DNA of 64,000 nucleotides, taken from Algoriphagus machipongonensis. Its GTDB lineage: Bacteria > Bacteroidota > Bacteroidia > Cytophagales > Cyclobacteriaceae. The notes under the pieces are model-generated. The model saw only the letters and a program-made list of their open reading frames with translations. It had not been told where the DNA came from and ran no database searches. A program made the position numbers and the translations under genes. The stretch lies in the NCBI RefSeq assembly GCF_000166275.1, contig NZ_CM001023.1:1546001-1610000 (forward strand), read 5' to 3'. Below, in pieces: positions 15,662 to 25,162 of this stretch; position 1 is the first letter of the stretch, and every line of letters begins with the position of its first letter.

Positions 15662-16979
15662 AATAGACGGGAAACTCTTTTCTGAGGCCTTCAAAAGCAT
15701 CTATCATTTCCCAAGAAGGTCGAAAGTAACTGTTTTGAATTCTGGCGTTCACATTTCCGTTTTCTAAAAACTCCAAAGCTGCTTTTAGCCTTAAGTCATT
15801 AGGATCTCCCCAATTAAACTGGGGGCTGTCACCTACCAAAAAATCCGGTTCAAACCCATCAAAATATTCAGCATTCCCTTCTGCATTGGCAGTGGCAAAA
15901 GTGATTGGTACAAGCTCAACATTATTGGATTTTAAGGTATTGTTATAATTGGATAATGGAAAAGAGCCTACGGGTTTTCCATAGGTATTATCCCCGATTA
16001 AAGTAATGTCGAAATAAGGGTTTAGGCTATTAATGACCAATTCGGATGCTGAAGCACTTCCTCTTGAAGTGATAAAAACGAGTTGAGAGAGGTTTAACCC
16101 GCCTTGTTTTTTGAAAAGGGTTTCCCTTTCAAAATTTGCTTTTAGGCTATTGAGCTTATTGGTATACATAAGCTTTTCATTATCCTTTGCCTGAATCAAA
16201 AAGTTCATGATTTGTTCGGCAACATCCACAGACCCTCCACCATTGTACCTCAGGTCAATAATGAGTTCAGATATATTTTGATCTTGAAAAAAATCTAAGG
16301 ATTCCTGAACTTCTTTACTTTGTGTGGGACTTAGACCCGCAGTGGCTTTGAAACTGTTGTAAACCCAATAGCCAATTTTTTTTCCACCTCTCTCAATTAC
16401 CTCCTGATGGAGAATTGAGTTGGATTGATATTCTGCTTTCGTATTACTTCTACTTGTGGTAGACCCATCGGGTAATTTAAATGTAAAGCTATTTGTGATT
16501 CCAGCTTCCGCGTTTCCTAATTGAAAATCATAAGAACCTGCACCATTTTTATATTCTGAGATTGCCTTTCCATTAATTTCTATTATTTCCCAACCTCGTT
16601 TCCAGCCATCTTTTCCTGCTGGGGCATCATCATAGACAAAGGTTAAAAAGAGTTTTTCATTTGCATCGAAGGCAAAGCCAAAACCATGACCGGCATTTTT
16701 ACCTACGAAAGAATTGTTGAAATCCTCAATAGTAGTAATGTAAGAAAACCGGTCAAGGGGTTTGAATTTTAAAGCTTCTAGGTATTCCTGATTACTGTCA
16801 AACCCCTTGGGCTCAGGTCGTTCAGGTAATTCTTGATTCCAGTAATACCACTCTTCCAGTGCATCATAAATCGCATTTTTGACTTCAATTGAATCTGGAT
16901 TTGGAATAGGGTCATCTTTTGATTGACAAGACCAAAAAACCAAAATTACCATCGTAAATAGCCAAAATGTCTTTTTCAT
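15660..16979 (-). CDS. S41-family C-terminal processing protease, lipoprotein
   Basis: A 439-residue serine protease of the tail-specific/CtpA family. Signal peptide with a lipobox ending WSC (Cys18) marks a lipoprotein facing the periplasm. A PDZ-like region at about 95-145 (GFGFAFD, GWEIIEINGKAI) precedes the peptidase domain. IIDLRYNGGGS, then RGSASASE with Ser310 and TYGKPVG with Lys335 form the Ser-Lys dyad; the 25-residue spacing equals that of E. coli Prc. Bacteroidota carry several such lipoproteins; the target is unknown. Confidence 0.88.
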   Translation of the reverse strand: MKKTFWLFTMVILVFWSCQSKDDPIPNPDSIEVKNAIYDALEEWYYWNQELPERPEPKGFDSNQEYLEALKFKPLDRFSYITTIEDFNNSFVGKNAGHGFGFAFDANEKLFLTFVYDDAPAGKDGWKRGWEIIEINGKAISEYKNGAGSYDFQLGNAEAGITNSFTFKLPDGSTTSRSNTKAEYQSNSILHQEVIERGGKKIGYWVYNSFKATAGLSPTQSKEVQESLDFFQDQNISELIIDLRYNGGGSVDVAEQIMNFLIQAKDNEKLMYTNKLNSLKANFERETLFKKQGGLNLSQLVFITSRGSASASELVINSLNPYFDITLIGDNTYGKPVGSFPLSNYNNTLKSNNVELVPITFATANAEGNAEYFDGFEPDFLVGDSPQFNWGDPNDLRLKAALEFLENGNVNARIQNSYFRPSWEMIDAFEGLRKEFPVY

Positions 16980-17024
16980 GCTTATTGGTAAATGAATATG
17001 GTATGAGTCAAGAATTAGAAGCTA

Positions 17025-17417
17025 TTAGATAGCGATATCGTAAACTTGGACTTTACTCCACATTGATGAATATTTCTCGATAAATTCTAAATGAGTTGGG
17101 TCAGTTTGATATACGTTTTGATCTTCTAAACTGTCGAAGAAAATAGTACAAGAAACCTGAAAACTATGATCTACTACATCTCTGTCCGCAGTGTCTGCAG
17201 GAGTTCCAGCAATAAATTTCCCAACTGTTTTACATCTTCCTAACATTGGAACTGCCTCCGTTAGGAATTCTTCAGTATTAGCTACGTCGTGTAGCCAAAA
17301 ATAGACTTGATGGATCATTTTTTGTTTTGCCATTTCTTTAGCGATTGATTGAATAGGTAAAAGGGCTGCAGCACTTGCTACTCCCATTGTTGATAAGAAT
17401 TGTCGTCTTGATTTCAT
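17025..17417 (-). CDS. Dabb (stress-responsive A/B barrel) domain protein with Tat signal
   Basis: 130 residues. The N-terminus has a twin-arginine signal (SRRQFLSTMGVASAAALL), predicting export of a folded protein. The rest is a single Dabb domain: MIHQVYFWL..., GKFIAGTPADT and VVDHSFQVSCTIFFDSLEDQNVYQTDPTH. Members are small dimeric ferredoxin-like barrels of mostly unknown role. 45 nt from the S41 gene on the same strand, so the two may share a transcript. Confidence 0.8.
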   Translation of the reverse strand: MKSRRQFLSTMGVASAAALLPIQSIAKEMAKQKMIHQVYFWLHDVANTEEFLTEAVPMLGRCKTVGKFIAGTPADTADRDVVDHSFQVSCTIFFDSLEDQNVYQTDPTHLEFIEKYSSMWSKVQVYDIAI

Positions 17418-17531
17418 GTCAAATTTGTCAAATGGAATTTATAGCAGGGGTTAAATCTGACTTCGATTCCTCAAAGATTCTAAAGATAAAAATTTATATT
17501 GCTTTTCGATAACGATTTTGAAACGCCCAGG

Positions 17532-17552
17532 ACCTGCTTTCCAAAAGCAGGT
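17532..17552 (+). promoter_or_regulatory. Hairpin just upstream of the aldo/keto reductase
   Basis: Perfect 9-bp stem ACCTGCTTT/AAAGCAGGT with a CCA loop, followed by ATTTCTTT, 20 nt before the ATG at 17573. Could be a weak terminator or a 5'-UTR hairpin; no leader peptide is evident. Confidence 0.35.
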
Positions 17553-17572
17553 ATTTCTTTAATAAAATAACC

Positions 17573-18559
17573 ATGAATTATCGGAAATTAGGAAAAACAG
17601 GATTTGAAATTTCGGAAGTTGGCCTTGGTACTTGGCAGATTGGTGGAGGATGGGGAAATCCATTTGATCCAAAAATTGCTGAGGAGCTTTTAGCTGAGGC
17701 ATTTGATCATGGAGTAAACTTTATTGATACAGCTGATGTGTACGATGCTGGCTTAAGTGAGGCTGCGGTTGGGAAAGCTGTGAGAGAATTTTCAGGGAAA
17801 ATTTTTGTTGCTACCAAATGCGGAAGAAGGATTCAGCCTCATCAAAATCAAGGCTATACCGTTGATAAGTTGAGAAGGTATGTGGAGGATAGTCTCAGAA
17901 ATACGGGGCTAGAACAGCTGGATTTAATTCAATTGCATTGCCCACCTACAGAGGTGTATACCAGGGATGAAATTTTTGGGCTGTTTGAAGATTTAAAAAG
18001 CGAGGGGAAAATTGCAGCGATGGGAGTTAGTGTGGAGAAAATCACAGAGGGACTTAGCGCTATGAAATATGAAATCGTCTCGAGTATTCAGGTGATTTTT
18101 AATATTTTTCGCCAAAGGCCGGCGGAAATACTTTTTAGAAATGCTGCTAAAAATGACATTGGATTGATTGTTCGGGTTCCTTTGGCGAGTGGCCTGTTGA
18201 GTGGAAATATTAATACCGAAACTAGCTTTTCGAAAGATGATCATCGCTATTTCAATAGAGAGGGTAAAGCTTTCGATAAAGGTGAAACTTTCTCTGGAGT
18301 ACCTTTGGAAATTGCCTTTCCAGCGATAGAAGAATTGAAAAAAGAAATTGGGGCAGATTATTCCTTAGCGGCTTTTGCTTTGAAATGGGTGCTGATGTTT
18401 CCTGAGGTTAGTACCGTAATCCCAGGTGCATCCAAGCTTTCACAGCTGCAATCAAACATCAAAGTTTCGGAAATGGCACCTTTATCTGAAAAAAATATGG
18501 CTATCGCAAGAGAGGTATATGACAAATACATTCGGCCAGAAGTGCATCATCTGTGGTAA
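17573..18559 (+). CDS. Aldo/keto reductase
   Basis: 328-residue NADPH-dependent oxidoreductase of the AKR superfamily, cytoplasmic. The catalytic tetrad is visible: Asp52 in FIDTADVYDAG, Tyr57, Lys82 in VATKCGR and His122 in IQLHCPP. The C-terminal cofactor site is STVIPGASKLSQLQSN. Close to the YghZ/Tas-type group that carries a long loop near the active site. Substrate cannot be told from sequence. Confidence 0.9.
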   Translation: MNYRKLGKTGFEISEVGLGTWQIGGGWGNPFDPKIAEELLAEAFDHGVNFIDTADVYDAGLSEAAVGKAVREFSGKIFVATKCGRRIQPHQNQGYTVDKLRRYVEDSLRNTGLEQLDLIQLHCPPTEVYTRDEIFGLFEDLKSEGKIAAMGVSVEKITEGLSAMKYEIVSSIQVIFNIFRQRPAEILFRNAAKNDIGLIVRVPLASGLLSGNINTETSFSKDDHRYFNREGKAFDKGETFSGVPLEIAFPAIEELKKEIGADYSLAAFALKWVLMFPEVSTVIPGASKLSQLQSNIKVSEMAPLSEKNMAIAREVYDKYIRPEVHHLW

Positions 18560-18565
18560 AAAATT

Positions 18566-18600
18566 AAGCCCCTTGAATCGAGATTCAAGGGGCTTTTATT
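18566..18600. terminator. Bidirectional terminator between aldo/keto reductase and a convergent gene
   Basis: Near-perfect 13-bp stem AAGCCCCTTGAAT/ATTCAAGGGGCTT with a CGAG loop, T-rich on plus and A/T-rich on the other side. Serves both converging genes. Confidence 0.85.
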
Positions 18601-19522
18601 ATAAGCTATTTTGGTTATCTCTTTCTTTCCTTAATTGGACCATTTTGATTTGATTTTGAACAAGCATGTTTTGATCTGATAAAAGATCAAAGTTTACGAC
18701 TGCTTTATCTGTTCGGTCCATTAAAGTGATCATGTCATCTCCGATTCGGATGACTTCTAAAGATTCACCTTTAAATTTCAAGTCTTTAGGCTTTACAAAT
18801 AATTTACCTTCCTTTTCAATAACCTCCCCTAGATCAAAAAGAATCGGGTTAAGTTCTTTGTCCACTGATTCTTGAATTGAAATACTTGGGCTCCAACCAT
18901 TTCTTGCCAGTTGAATCTTTTGATGATAGTAAAATTTGTGGTTTTCAATCAGTGCTCTTGCAGCTTTTGTATCTAGCTTTTCGGAGGAATAGGCTTTGGC
19001 AGAGTAAGTCGTCATGGTACTATTGCCAGGGGTATTTTCATTTCCGTACTGATTTCCTCTCTGAAATTGATTCCCAATGAAAAGCGCATTAGCGCCCATC
19101 ATAAATGCCTCGGTTTTCAATTTAGTCAGCGCTCGATTATTCACATTGTTCACACTAGAAAGTGTAGTTACTCCAACAGCTTTAGAAAATAAATCCCCCA
19201 TAATTTCCAAGCCTTCTATTTCGACTGGATTGAAAGTGACAAAGATTTTATCGATATCAAGAAGTGTATTTACTTCTTTAAATGGGCTTTTGAATTCTTC
19301 AGTTCTTCCACTTGAAAATTCAATTTTATCTACAAGATTCTTGCTGATAGAATAGAGTACCTCCTCACCAGGATAGGTGTATTTAATGATCCCGGTCCCA
19401 ACTTCCTTAATAACAACTTCTTTATGCCCGTCTTTCAAAAACAATTTATCGCTTTTGGTTTGGGAAAAGCTTTTGCCGGTAAATGCCAAGCAAAATAGCA
19501 CTGGGATAAGGGTTCTTTTCAT
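18599..19522 (-). CDS. Exported hypothetical protein with repeat-like N-terminal beta motif
   Basis: 307 residues with signal peptide 1-20 (GKSFSQ). Residues 28-75 (LFLKDGHKEVVIKEVGTGIIKYTYPGEEVLYSISKNLVDKIEF) match a motif common in Bacteroidota exported proteins that reads like DG..V.G.V..I....I.YK......Y.I....V..I.F. The centre (IEGLEIMGDLFSKAVGVTTLS... MMGANALFIGN) recalls YbjQ/DUF74-like folds. No catalytic motif. Function unknown. Confidence 0.65.
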   Translation of the reverse strand: MKRTLIPVLFCLAFTGKSFSQTKSDKLFLKDGHKEVVIKEVGTGIIKYTYPGEEVLYSISKNLVDKIEFSSGRTEEFKSPFKEVNTLLDIDKIFVTFNPVEIEGLEIMGDLFSKAVGVTTLSSVNNVNNRALTKLKTEAFMMGANALFIGNQFQRGNQYGNENTPGNSTMTTYSAKAYSSEKLDTKAARALIENHKFYYHQKIQLARNGWSPSISIQESVDKELNPILFDLGEVIEKEGKLFVKPKDLKFKGESLEVIRIGDDMITLMDRTDKAVVNFDLLSDQNMLVQNQIKMVQLRKERDNQNSL

Positions 19523-19611
19523 AAATAAGTTAGTGAATAATTTCTACTCAAAGTTCGGAAGTATTTACGGTGTAGTTAAACGAATGTTCTAATTTTATTT
19601 GCTATTTAGTA

Positions 19612-19648
19612 AAAAAAAATCCCTCAAACTTTCGTCTGAGGGATTTTA
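19612..19648 (-). terminator. Terminator of typA
   Basis: Stem AAAATCCCTCA/TGAGGGATTTT with a 10-nt loop and, on the minus strand, a long T-run (complement of the A-run at 19611-19619). 26 nt after the typA stop codon. Confidence 0.85.
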
Positions 19649-19673
19649 TATATTCTTGACTCTTGATGCTTAT

Positions 19674-21479
19674 TTAAGCGTCTTTTTTGGCCATTCTTGT
19701 TCTTTCACCTTCATCCAAGAAAATTTTTCTCATACGGATGGTTTTAGGAGTGATTTCAAGGTATTCATCCTTTTGGATATATTCCATTGCTTCCTCAAGA
19801 GAGAACTTCACTGCAGGAGCAATCTTAGTGTTATCATCAGAACCTGAAGCACGCATGTTGGTTAGCTTCTTTCCTTTTTGAACGTTAACTACAATATCAC
19901 TGTCTCTGCTATGCGCGCCAATTACTTGACCTCCGTAAAGCTCTTCTCCAGGATTTACGAAGAATGTACCTCTATCTTGTAGCTTATCAATTGAATAAGC
20001 AGTACAAGGACCGTTTTCCATAGAAATGATAGAACCAGTTGTCCTTTCTGGAATCGTTCCTTTGAAAGGCTCATATGCACTGAAACGGTGGTTCATGATA
20101 GCTTCACCTTGAGTGGCAGTAAGCACGTTGTTTCTCAAACCGATCAAACCTCTTGAAGGGATTTTAAACTCCAAGTGTTGAAGATCACCTTTTGGCTCCA
20201 TGATCAATAGCTCACCTTTACGCTGAGTAGCTAATTCAATCACTTTACCTGCGGTAGATTCAGGAACGTCCACTACCAATGTTTCGATAGGTTCGTTCTT
20301 TTCTCCGTCTATTTCTCTGAAAATTACTTGTGGCTGACCAACTTGCAGTTCATATCCTTCTCTTCTCATTGTTTCAATCAAAACAGACAAGTGTAGAATT
20401 CCACGACCGTAAACCAAGAATTTGTCCTCAGAATCAGTTGGCTCAACACGTAGTGCTAAGTTTTTCTCTGTTTCTTTCATCAATCGATCTCTCAAGTGAC
20501 GAGAAGTCACAAACTTTCCTTCTTTACCGAAGAATGGAGAGTTATTGATCGTGAAGAGCATATTCATGGTAGGCTCGTCAATCGCAATTCTTTTCAGAGG
20601 CTCAGGGTTTTCTAAGCTTGCGATGGTGTCACCAATCTCGAAGTCTTCGATTCCTGTTACAGCACAAATATCACCGGCTACAACTTCAGTTACTTTCGCT
20701 TTACCTAATCCTTCAAACGTATGAAGTTCTTTTACCCTTACTTTTTTGAAAACGTCATCATTTTTACAAAGAGTTACTTGCTCTCCTTCTTTGATGCTTC
20801 CTCTTTTTACTCTACCGATAGCGATACGGCCAACGAAGTTAGAGTAATCCAAAGACGTAATTTGCATCTGTAAAGATCCCTCTTCAATTTTTGGAGCTGG
20901 AATATAATCTACGATTGCATCCAAAAGAGGAACGATTGAGTCTGTTGGGTTTTTCCAATCAGGTCCCATCCAATTCTGCTTAGCAGAGCCATATAGGGTA
21001 TGGAATTCCAATTGCTCTTCTGTAGCATCTAAGTTGAACATTAATTCAAAAACTGCTTCATGAACTTCGTCAGGACGACAGTTTTCTTTGTCCACTTTAT
21101 TGACCACTACAATAGGTGTAAGTCCTAGATCCAAAGCTTTTCCCAAAACGAATCTTGTTTGTGGCATTGGTCCTTCAAAAGCATCTACCAAAAGAATAAC
21201 TCCATCGGCCATCTTCAATACTCGCTCCACTTCACCACCGAAATCGGCGTGACCAGGGGTGTCAATGATGTTGATTTTTGTGTCTCTATATCTTACTGAT
21301 ACGTTCTTGGAAAGGATAGTAATCCCTCTTTCACGCTCCAGATCATTATTGTCAAGAATCAAGTCGTCGAACTGCTGATTCTCTCTAAAGATTTTAGAAG
21401 CATGAATGATTTTATCCACGAGTGTAGTTTTGCCGTGGTCAACGTGTGCGATGATCGCGATATTCCGAATATTCTGCAT
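19674..21479 (-). CDS. typA: Ribosome-associated GTPase TypA/BipA
   Basis: A 601-residue translational GTPase related to EF-G, acting in 50S assembly and stress adaptation. N-terminal G domain: [11 protein letters not shown] (G1), RGITI (G2), [12 protein letters not shown] (G3) and VNKVD (G4). The C-terminal domains with [21 protein letters not shown] and [18 protein letters not shown] are typical of TypA rather than LepA or EF-G. Monocistronic, with its own terminator; a TACTTTTG element lies just upstream on the minus strand (21507-21500). Confidence 0.97.
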   Translation of the reverse strand: MQNIRNIAIIAHVDHGKTTLVDKIIHASKIFRENQQFDDLILDNNDLERERGITILSKNVSVRYRDTKINIIDTPGHADFGGEVERVLKMADGVILLVDAFEGPMPQTRFVLGKALDLGLTPIVVVNKVDKENCRPDEVHEAVFELMFNLDATEEQLEFHTLYGSAKQNWMGPDWKNPTDSIVPLLDAIVDYIPAPKIEEGSLQMQITSLDYSNFVGRIAIGRVKRGSIKEGEQVTLCKNDDVFKKVRVKELHTFEGLGKAKVTEVVAGDICAVTGIEDFEIGDTIASLENPEPLKRIAIDEPTMNMLFTINNSPFFGKEGKFVTSRHLRDRLMKETEKNLALRVEPTDSEDKFLVYGRGILHLSVLIETMRREGYELQVGQPQVIFREIDGEKNEPIETLVVDVPESTAGKVIELATQRKGELLIMEPKGDLQHLEFKIPSRGLIGLRNNVLTATQGEAIMNHRFSAYEPFKGTIPERTTGSIISMENGPCTAYSIDKLQDRGTFFVNPGEELYGGQVIGAHSRDSDIVVNVQKGKKLTNMRASGSDDNTKIAPAVKFSLEEAMEYIQKDEYLEITPKTIRMRKIFLDEGERTRMAKKDA

Positions 21480-21680
21480 GGTTTGCCTGATTGAAGGCGC
21501 AAAAGTACGAATAATATTTCGCAGTAAGGTTATGACTTCGTGAAGTTTGGCTCATTTATAAGAAGATCTAAAAAGAAAATGGCCTTTTTATGAAGATTTG
21601 TGTGATTCCTTATATAAAATTCTGGTTTGATAGGCGCAATAGTTTTAGTAGAATTGACAGCCAATTTTAGGTAAAACCTA

Positions 21681-21698
21681 AATTACTGATCAGTAATT
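21681..21698. promoter_or_regulatory. Perfect 18-bp palindrome upstream of the GH92 gene (candidate operator)
   Basis: AATTACTGATCAGTAATT is a perfect 18-bp palindrome 27 nt before the GH92 ATG. It is preceded by a second inverted repeat, TTTAGG-TAAAA-CCTAAA (21666-21682). The site has the size and symmetry of a dimeric repressor operator (for example TetR-type). No candidate regulator gene is adjacent. Confidence 0.45.
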
Positions 21699-21725
21699 AC
21701 TTAAAAGTCCTCACAGAAACTACAC

Positions 21726-23876
21726 ATGAAAATAATTTTTAAACTTATTAGTCTATGTGTTTTGTCTTTATCATTTCAAGTGGCTTTTTCTCAGGAAAAG
21801 GCTACTGATTTAGTCAATCCATTTATTGGAACTGCACCACTAACAGATCCCGAGGTCATTGGCTACACACCTCCCAAGGATTGGAGAGTCTGGGCTGGAT
21901 TGACTTTTCCTGGAAGTGCCTTGCCCAATGCGATGGTCCAACTTAGTCCTATAACGAAATGGGGGTCAGGAGCAGGATATGAATATGAAGACTCTGAGAT
22001 TTTAGGTTTTGCTCATACGAATAAAGGCCATTGGAATCTTTGTAATCTTCCGGTATTGCCAATTTCTGCAGAGGCTGTTGCGCCTTTTAAGTCATCTTTT
22101 TCCCATGAAAATGAAAATGCCAGCCCTGGATATTATGACGTTTATCTAGATGACTATAAAGTGGGAGTGAAGTTGACTTCGACACTTCGAACAGGTCTCC
22201 ATGAGTATAGTTTTGACAATTCAAAAGGACGTAGAATTCTTTTTGGTTTAGGGAAAGCCAATAATGGAGTTTCTGATTGGGAAATCCGTTTAGTTGGTAC
22301 AAAAGCAGTGGCGGGTTTTCAAAGAGTAGGAAGGGATAAAGTTCATTTCTATGCTGAGTTAAGCCATGAGGTAAACGATTTGAAACTGGAAGCACAAGGA
22401 CAGAAGGACGGATTTGCTGTTCTTTCTCTATCCGATCAAGATGCAGGGGTAGTAACAATGAAAATCGGGATATCTTATGTGAGTATAGCTAATGCAAAAG
22501 AGAATCTGGAAAGTGAATCAATCGATGCCTCTTTTGAAGAAGTTCAAACTGCTGCAGAAAAGGAATGGGATGGTTTGCTGTCTAAGATTTCTGTAAAAAG
22601 CGATTCTCGTCGGGACAAGGAGATGTTCTATACCTCACTTTATCGTACTTTCCTTTGGCCGGCTTTACGCAGTGATGCAAATGGAGAGTTTTCAGATGAA
22701 GCTGGAAAGATTCAAAAACAGGATTTTAAGTATTATACCATTCCTTCACTTTGGGATACTTATAGAAATAAATTGGTTTTGTTAAGTATTCTGTCTCCTG
22801 AAGTAACGGGAGATGTGATCTCTTCCCTGATCAATCGAGCTGAAATTACTGGATTTGTTCCGACTTTCTTCCATGGAGATCATGGGGCGCCATTTATCGC
22901 CGGGTCTTACAAGAGAGGAATCAGTAATTTTGATGTGCAGAAAGCATACTCCTTCCTTTTGAATAACGCCTATAATGCCAAAGGGCCTAGAGCTCATGTG
23001 GAAGAGTACATTGCCAAAGGCTTTATCTCAGACCCTCAAGTAGAGAACCCACATGTGGAGACCAAAGCAAAGGCAGGAGTGTCCAAAACTTTGGAATATG
23101 CCTATGACGATTATTCCTTGGCGATTTTAGCAGATACACTAGGTGATAAAGAACATTTTCAAGATTTGATGAGTCGCTCCCAGAACTACAAGAATGTCTT
23201 CGATCCATCTATAAATTTTATGAGGGGAAGGCTGGAGAATGGAGATTGGATTTCTCCATTCGATACGGAGTATCCATATTATGAGTACATGTTCCGAGAA
23301 GCGAATGCCTGGCAAGTTTCTTTTTATGCTCCCCATGATATGCCTGGTCTAGTGAGTCTGTACGGTGGGCCAGACATGTTTGAGGAAAAGCTAGATGAGT
23401 TTTTTACCAAGCCTTGGAATCCAAATCATATTGCCAGAAATGTTTCCACTTTTATCGGTCAGTATTGTCAGGGAAACCAGCCTGATCACGAGGCTCCTTT
23501 TGCCTATTACTATGTGAACAAGCCAGAAAAATCACAGGCAATTCTGGATAAGATCATGAACGAGCTGTATGGTATTGGGCCAGAGGGTTTGGCGCTTTCT
23601 GGTATGGATGATGCCGGTGAAATGTCTTCTTGGTTTGTGTGCGCTGCTGTGGGTCTGTACCCCATGTCTCCAGCTGACGCGGATTATTTGGTGACTGTGC
23701 CACTATTTGACGATGTAACTTGGAAGGTGGATAATGGAAATGACTTAGTGATCCTCAATCCAAATAGAGGAAGAAAATTACAAGAGATCAAAGTCAATGG
23801 AAAGACTCTAGATGGATATTTTGTAGGGCATGACTTATTTAGAAAAGGTGGGAAGATCGAGTTGGTGACGAATTGA
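21726..23876 (+). CDS. GH92 family alpha-mannosidase, exported
   Basis: A 716-residue calcium-dependent exo-alpha-mannosidase that removes terminal mannose from N-glycans or mannans. Signal peptide 1-22 (VAFSQ). The family markers are seen in order: LVNPFIGT near the start, FPGSALPNAMVQLSP, GFAHTNKGH, FYTSLYRTFLWP, SLWDTYRNKLVL, FFHGDHGAPFIAGSYKRG and the C-terminal GMDDAGEMSSWFVCAAVGLYPMSP carrying catalytic acidic residues. Stands alone, not next to SusC/D genes. A perfect palindrome lies right upstream. Linkage specificity cannot be read from sequence. Confidence 0.93.
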   Translation: MKIIFKLISLCVLSLSFQVAFSQEKATDLVNPFIGTAPLTDPEVIGYTPPKDWRVWAGLTFPGSALPNAMVQLSPITKWGSGAGYEYEDSEILGFAHTNKGHWNLCNLPVLPISAEAVAPFKSSFSHENENASPGYYDVYLDDYKVGVKLTSTLRTGLHEYSFDNSKGRRILFGLGKANNGVSDWEIRLVGTKAVAGFQRVGRDKVHFYAELSHEVNDLKLEAQGQKDGFAVLSLSDQDAGVVTMKIGISYVSIANAKENLESESIDASFEEVQTAAEKEWDGLLSKISVKSDSRRDKEMFYTSLYRTFLWPALRSDANGEFSDEAGKIQKQDFKYYTIPSLWDTYRNKLVLLSILSPEVTGDVISSLINRAEITGFVPTFFHGDHGAPFIAGSYKRGISNFDVQKAYSFLLNNAYNAKGPRAHVEEYIAKGFISDPQVENPHVETKAKAGVSKTLEYAYDDYSLAILADTLGDKEHFQDLMSRSQNYKNVFDPSINFMRGRLENGDWISPFDTEYPYYEYMFREANAWQVSFYAPHDMPGLVSLYGGPDMFEEKLDEFFTKPWNPNHIARNVSTFIGQYCQGNQPDHEAPFAYYYVNKPEKSQAILDKIMNELYGIGPEGLALSGMDDAGEMSSWFVCAAVGLYPMSPADADYLVTVPLFDDVTWKVDNGNDLVILNPNRGRKLQEIKVNGKTLDGYFVGHDLFRKGGKIELVTN

Positions 23877-24184
23877 ATTGACAATTTTCAATGATCTGGG
23901 AGCAAAGCTAAAAGTCGAAGAATATATCAATTTGAATAAGGGAGAGTTTTATGCCAGCTGAGCGCTTTTGACCGTTCCAGAAAGTACTCTATAGCTTAAC
24001 ACTAATAACAGGCAGAACCAAAATGAAAATGCATATAATAAGGTTTGGTTTCTAAATCCAGTCCATTGAAACCACTCTAATAGCAATACAATCTGACTAA
24101 TCCCTTTGCTCAGCTGCTCTCCAGTCTTTTAGCTTTTCTCACAAAAACCTTTCATTCTCTCCCAATTTTTCAGACTTTTCTGAG
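23877..24184. repeat. Inverted-repeat-flanked spacer between GH92 and glutaminase
   Basis: No credible ORF. Arms GAGCAAAGCTAAAAG (23900-23914) and CTTTTAGCTTTTCTC (24126-24140) are inverted repeats matching in 14 of 15 positions, enclosing 211 nt of AT-rich, non-coding sequence with stops in all frames. It looks like a small non-autonomous or decayed element. Two further CCCAATTTTTCAGAC-type tracts follow up to the glutaminase start. Confidence 0.5.
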
Positions 24185-25099
24185 ATGGATTACCAGCAGC
24201 TAATAGAAGAAGTTTACCAAGAGGTTCAGGAAGAGAATTTAAAAGGCAAAGTCGCAGACTATATTCCTGAAATTGCCACGGTTGATCCGAACCAGTTTGG
24301 CATTGCTCTGGTAGATATCAAAGGAAATGTCTTTGGTGTAGGAGATCATCAGAAACCATTTTCTATTCAAAGTATCAGTAAGGTTCACACCCTTACCATG
24401 GTGTTTAATTTTTTTAATTCAAAGCTTTGGACTCGTGTCAATGTGGAGCCTAGTGGCGACCCTTTCAATTCCATTGCGCAGCTAGAATACGAGAAAGGGA
24501 TTCCTAGAAATCCCTTTATTAATGCAGGGGCTCTGGTAATTACCGATGCCCTTTGTAGCAAATTTGAGAAACCTATAGAGCAAGTGTCGGCTTTTATTAA
24601 TGAGCTCGCAGGAGAGACATGTGTGATGGTCAATAATGATGTTAAGAATTCAGAAATGGATCATGGGGAAAGAAATACGGCTTTAGCTTACTTTTTAAAG
24701 TCCTTCAAAAATTTCAATAACCCAATAGATCAAGTGTTGGAAGTTTATTTTTCCCATTGTGCTATGGAAATGAGCTGTGTTGATCTTGCAAAATCCTTCT
24801 CTTTTTTAGCAAATGATGGTTATTCAATTTTTGCAGATCGGCAGGTTTTGACAGAAAGCCAGTCTCGCAGAGTAAATGCATTAATGCTGACTTGTGGATT
24901 TTATGATGAAGCAGGTGAATTTGCTTATAAGGTTGGACTCCCTGGGAAAAGTGGCGTAGGAGGTGGAGTAGCGGCTGTGATGCCTCATAAGTTCAGTATT
25001 GCCGTTTGGAGTCCAGAACTCAATGAGAAAGGGAATTCTGTCAAAGCGATTCGTGCTTTGGAGCTATTGACCGATAAGCTATCCTTTTCATTGTTTTAA
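24185..25099 (+). CDS. glsA: Glutaminase
   Basis: Hydrolyses glutamine to glutamate and ammonia; 304 residues, cytoplasmic, beta-lactamase-like fold of the GlsA family. The Ser-x-x-Lys motif is at Ser63/Lys66 in FSIQSISKVH. NPFINAGAL, the YF..CAMEM segment with Asp-Leu-Ala and GVGGGVAAVMP near the C-terminus are conserved. ATG at 24185 gives the usual start. Possibly co-transcribed with the OMP gene 63 nt downstream. Confidence 0.95.
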   Translation: MDYQQLIEEVYQEVQEENLKGKVADYIPEIATVDPNQFGIALVDIKGNVFGVGDHQKPFSIQSISKVHTLTMVFNFFNSKLWTRVNVEPSGDPFNSIAQLEYEKGIPRNPFINAGALVITDALCSKFEKPIEQVSAFINELAGETCVMVNNDVKNSEMDHGERNTALAYFLKSFKNFNNPIDQVLEVYFSHCAMEMSCVDLAKSFSFLANDGYSIFADRQVLTESQSRRVNALMLTCGFYDEAGEFAYKVGLPGKSGVGGGVAAVMPHKFSIAVWSPELNEKGNSVKAIRALELLTDKLSFSLF

Positions 25100-25162
25100 A
25101 TTTGTAACAAAACTTCTTTTGGTTCTCTTTTTGATGCAAATTCAATAAAGGCTCACTTCCTA

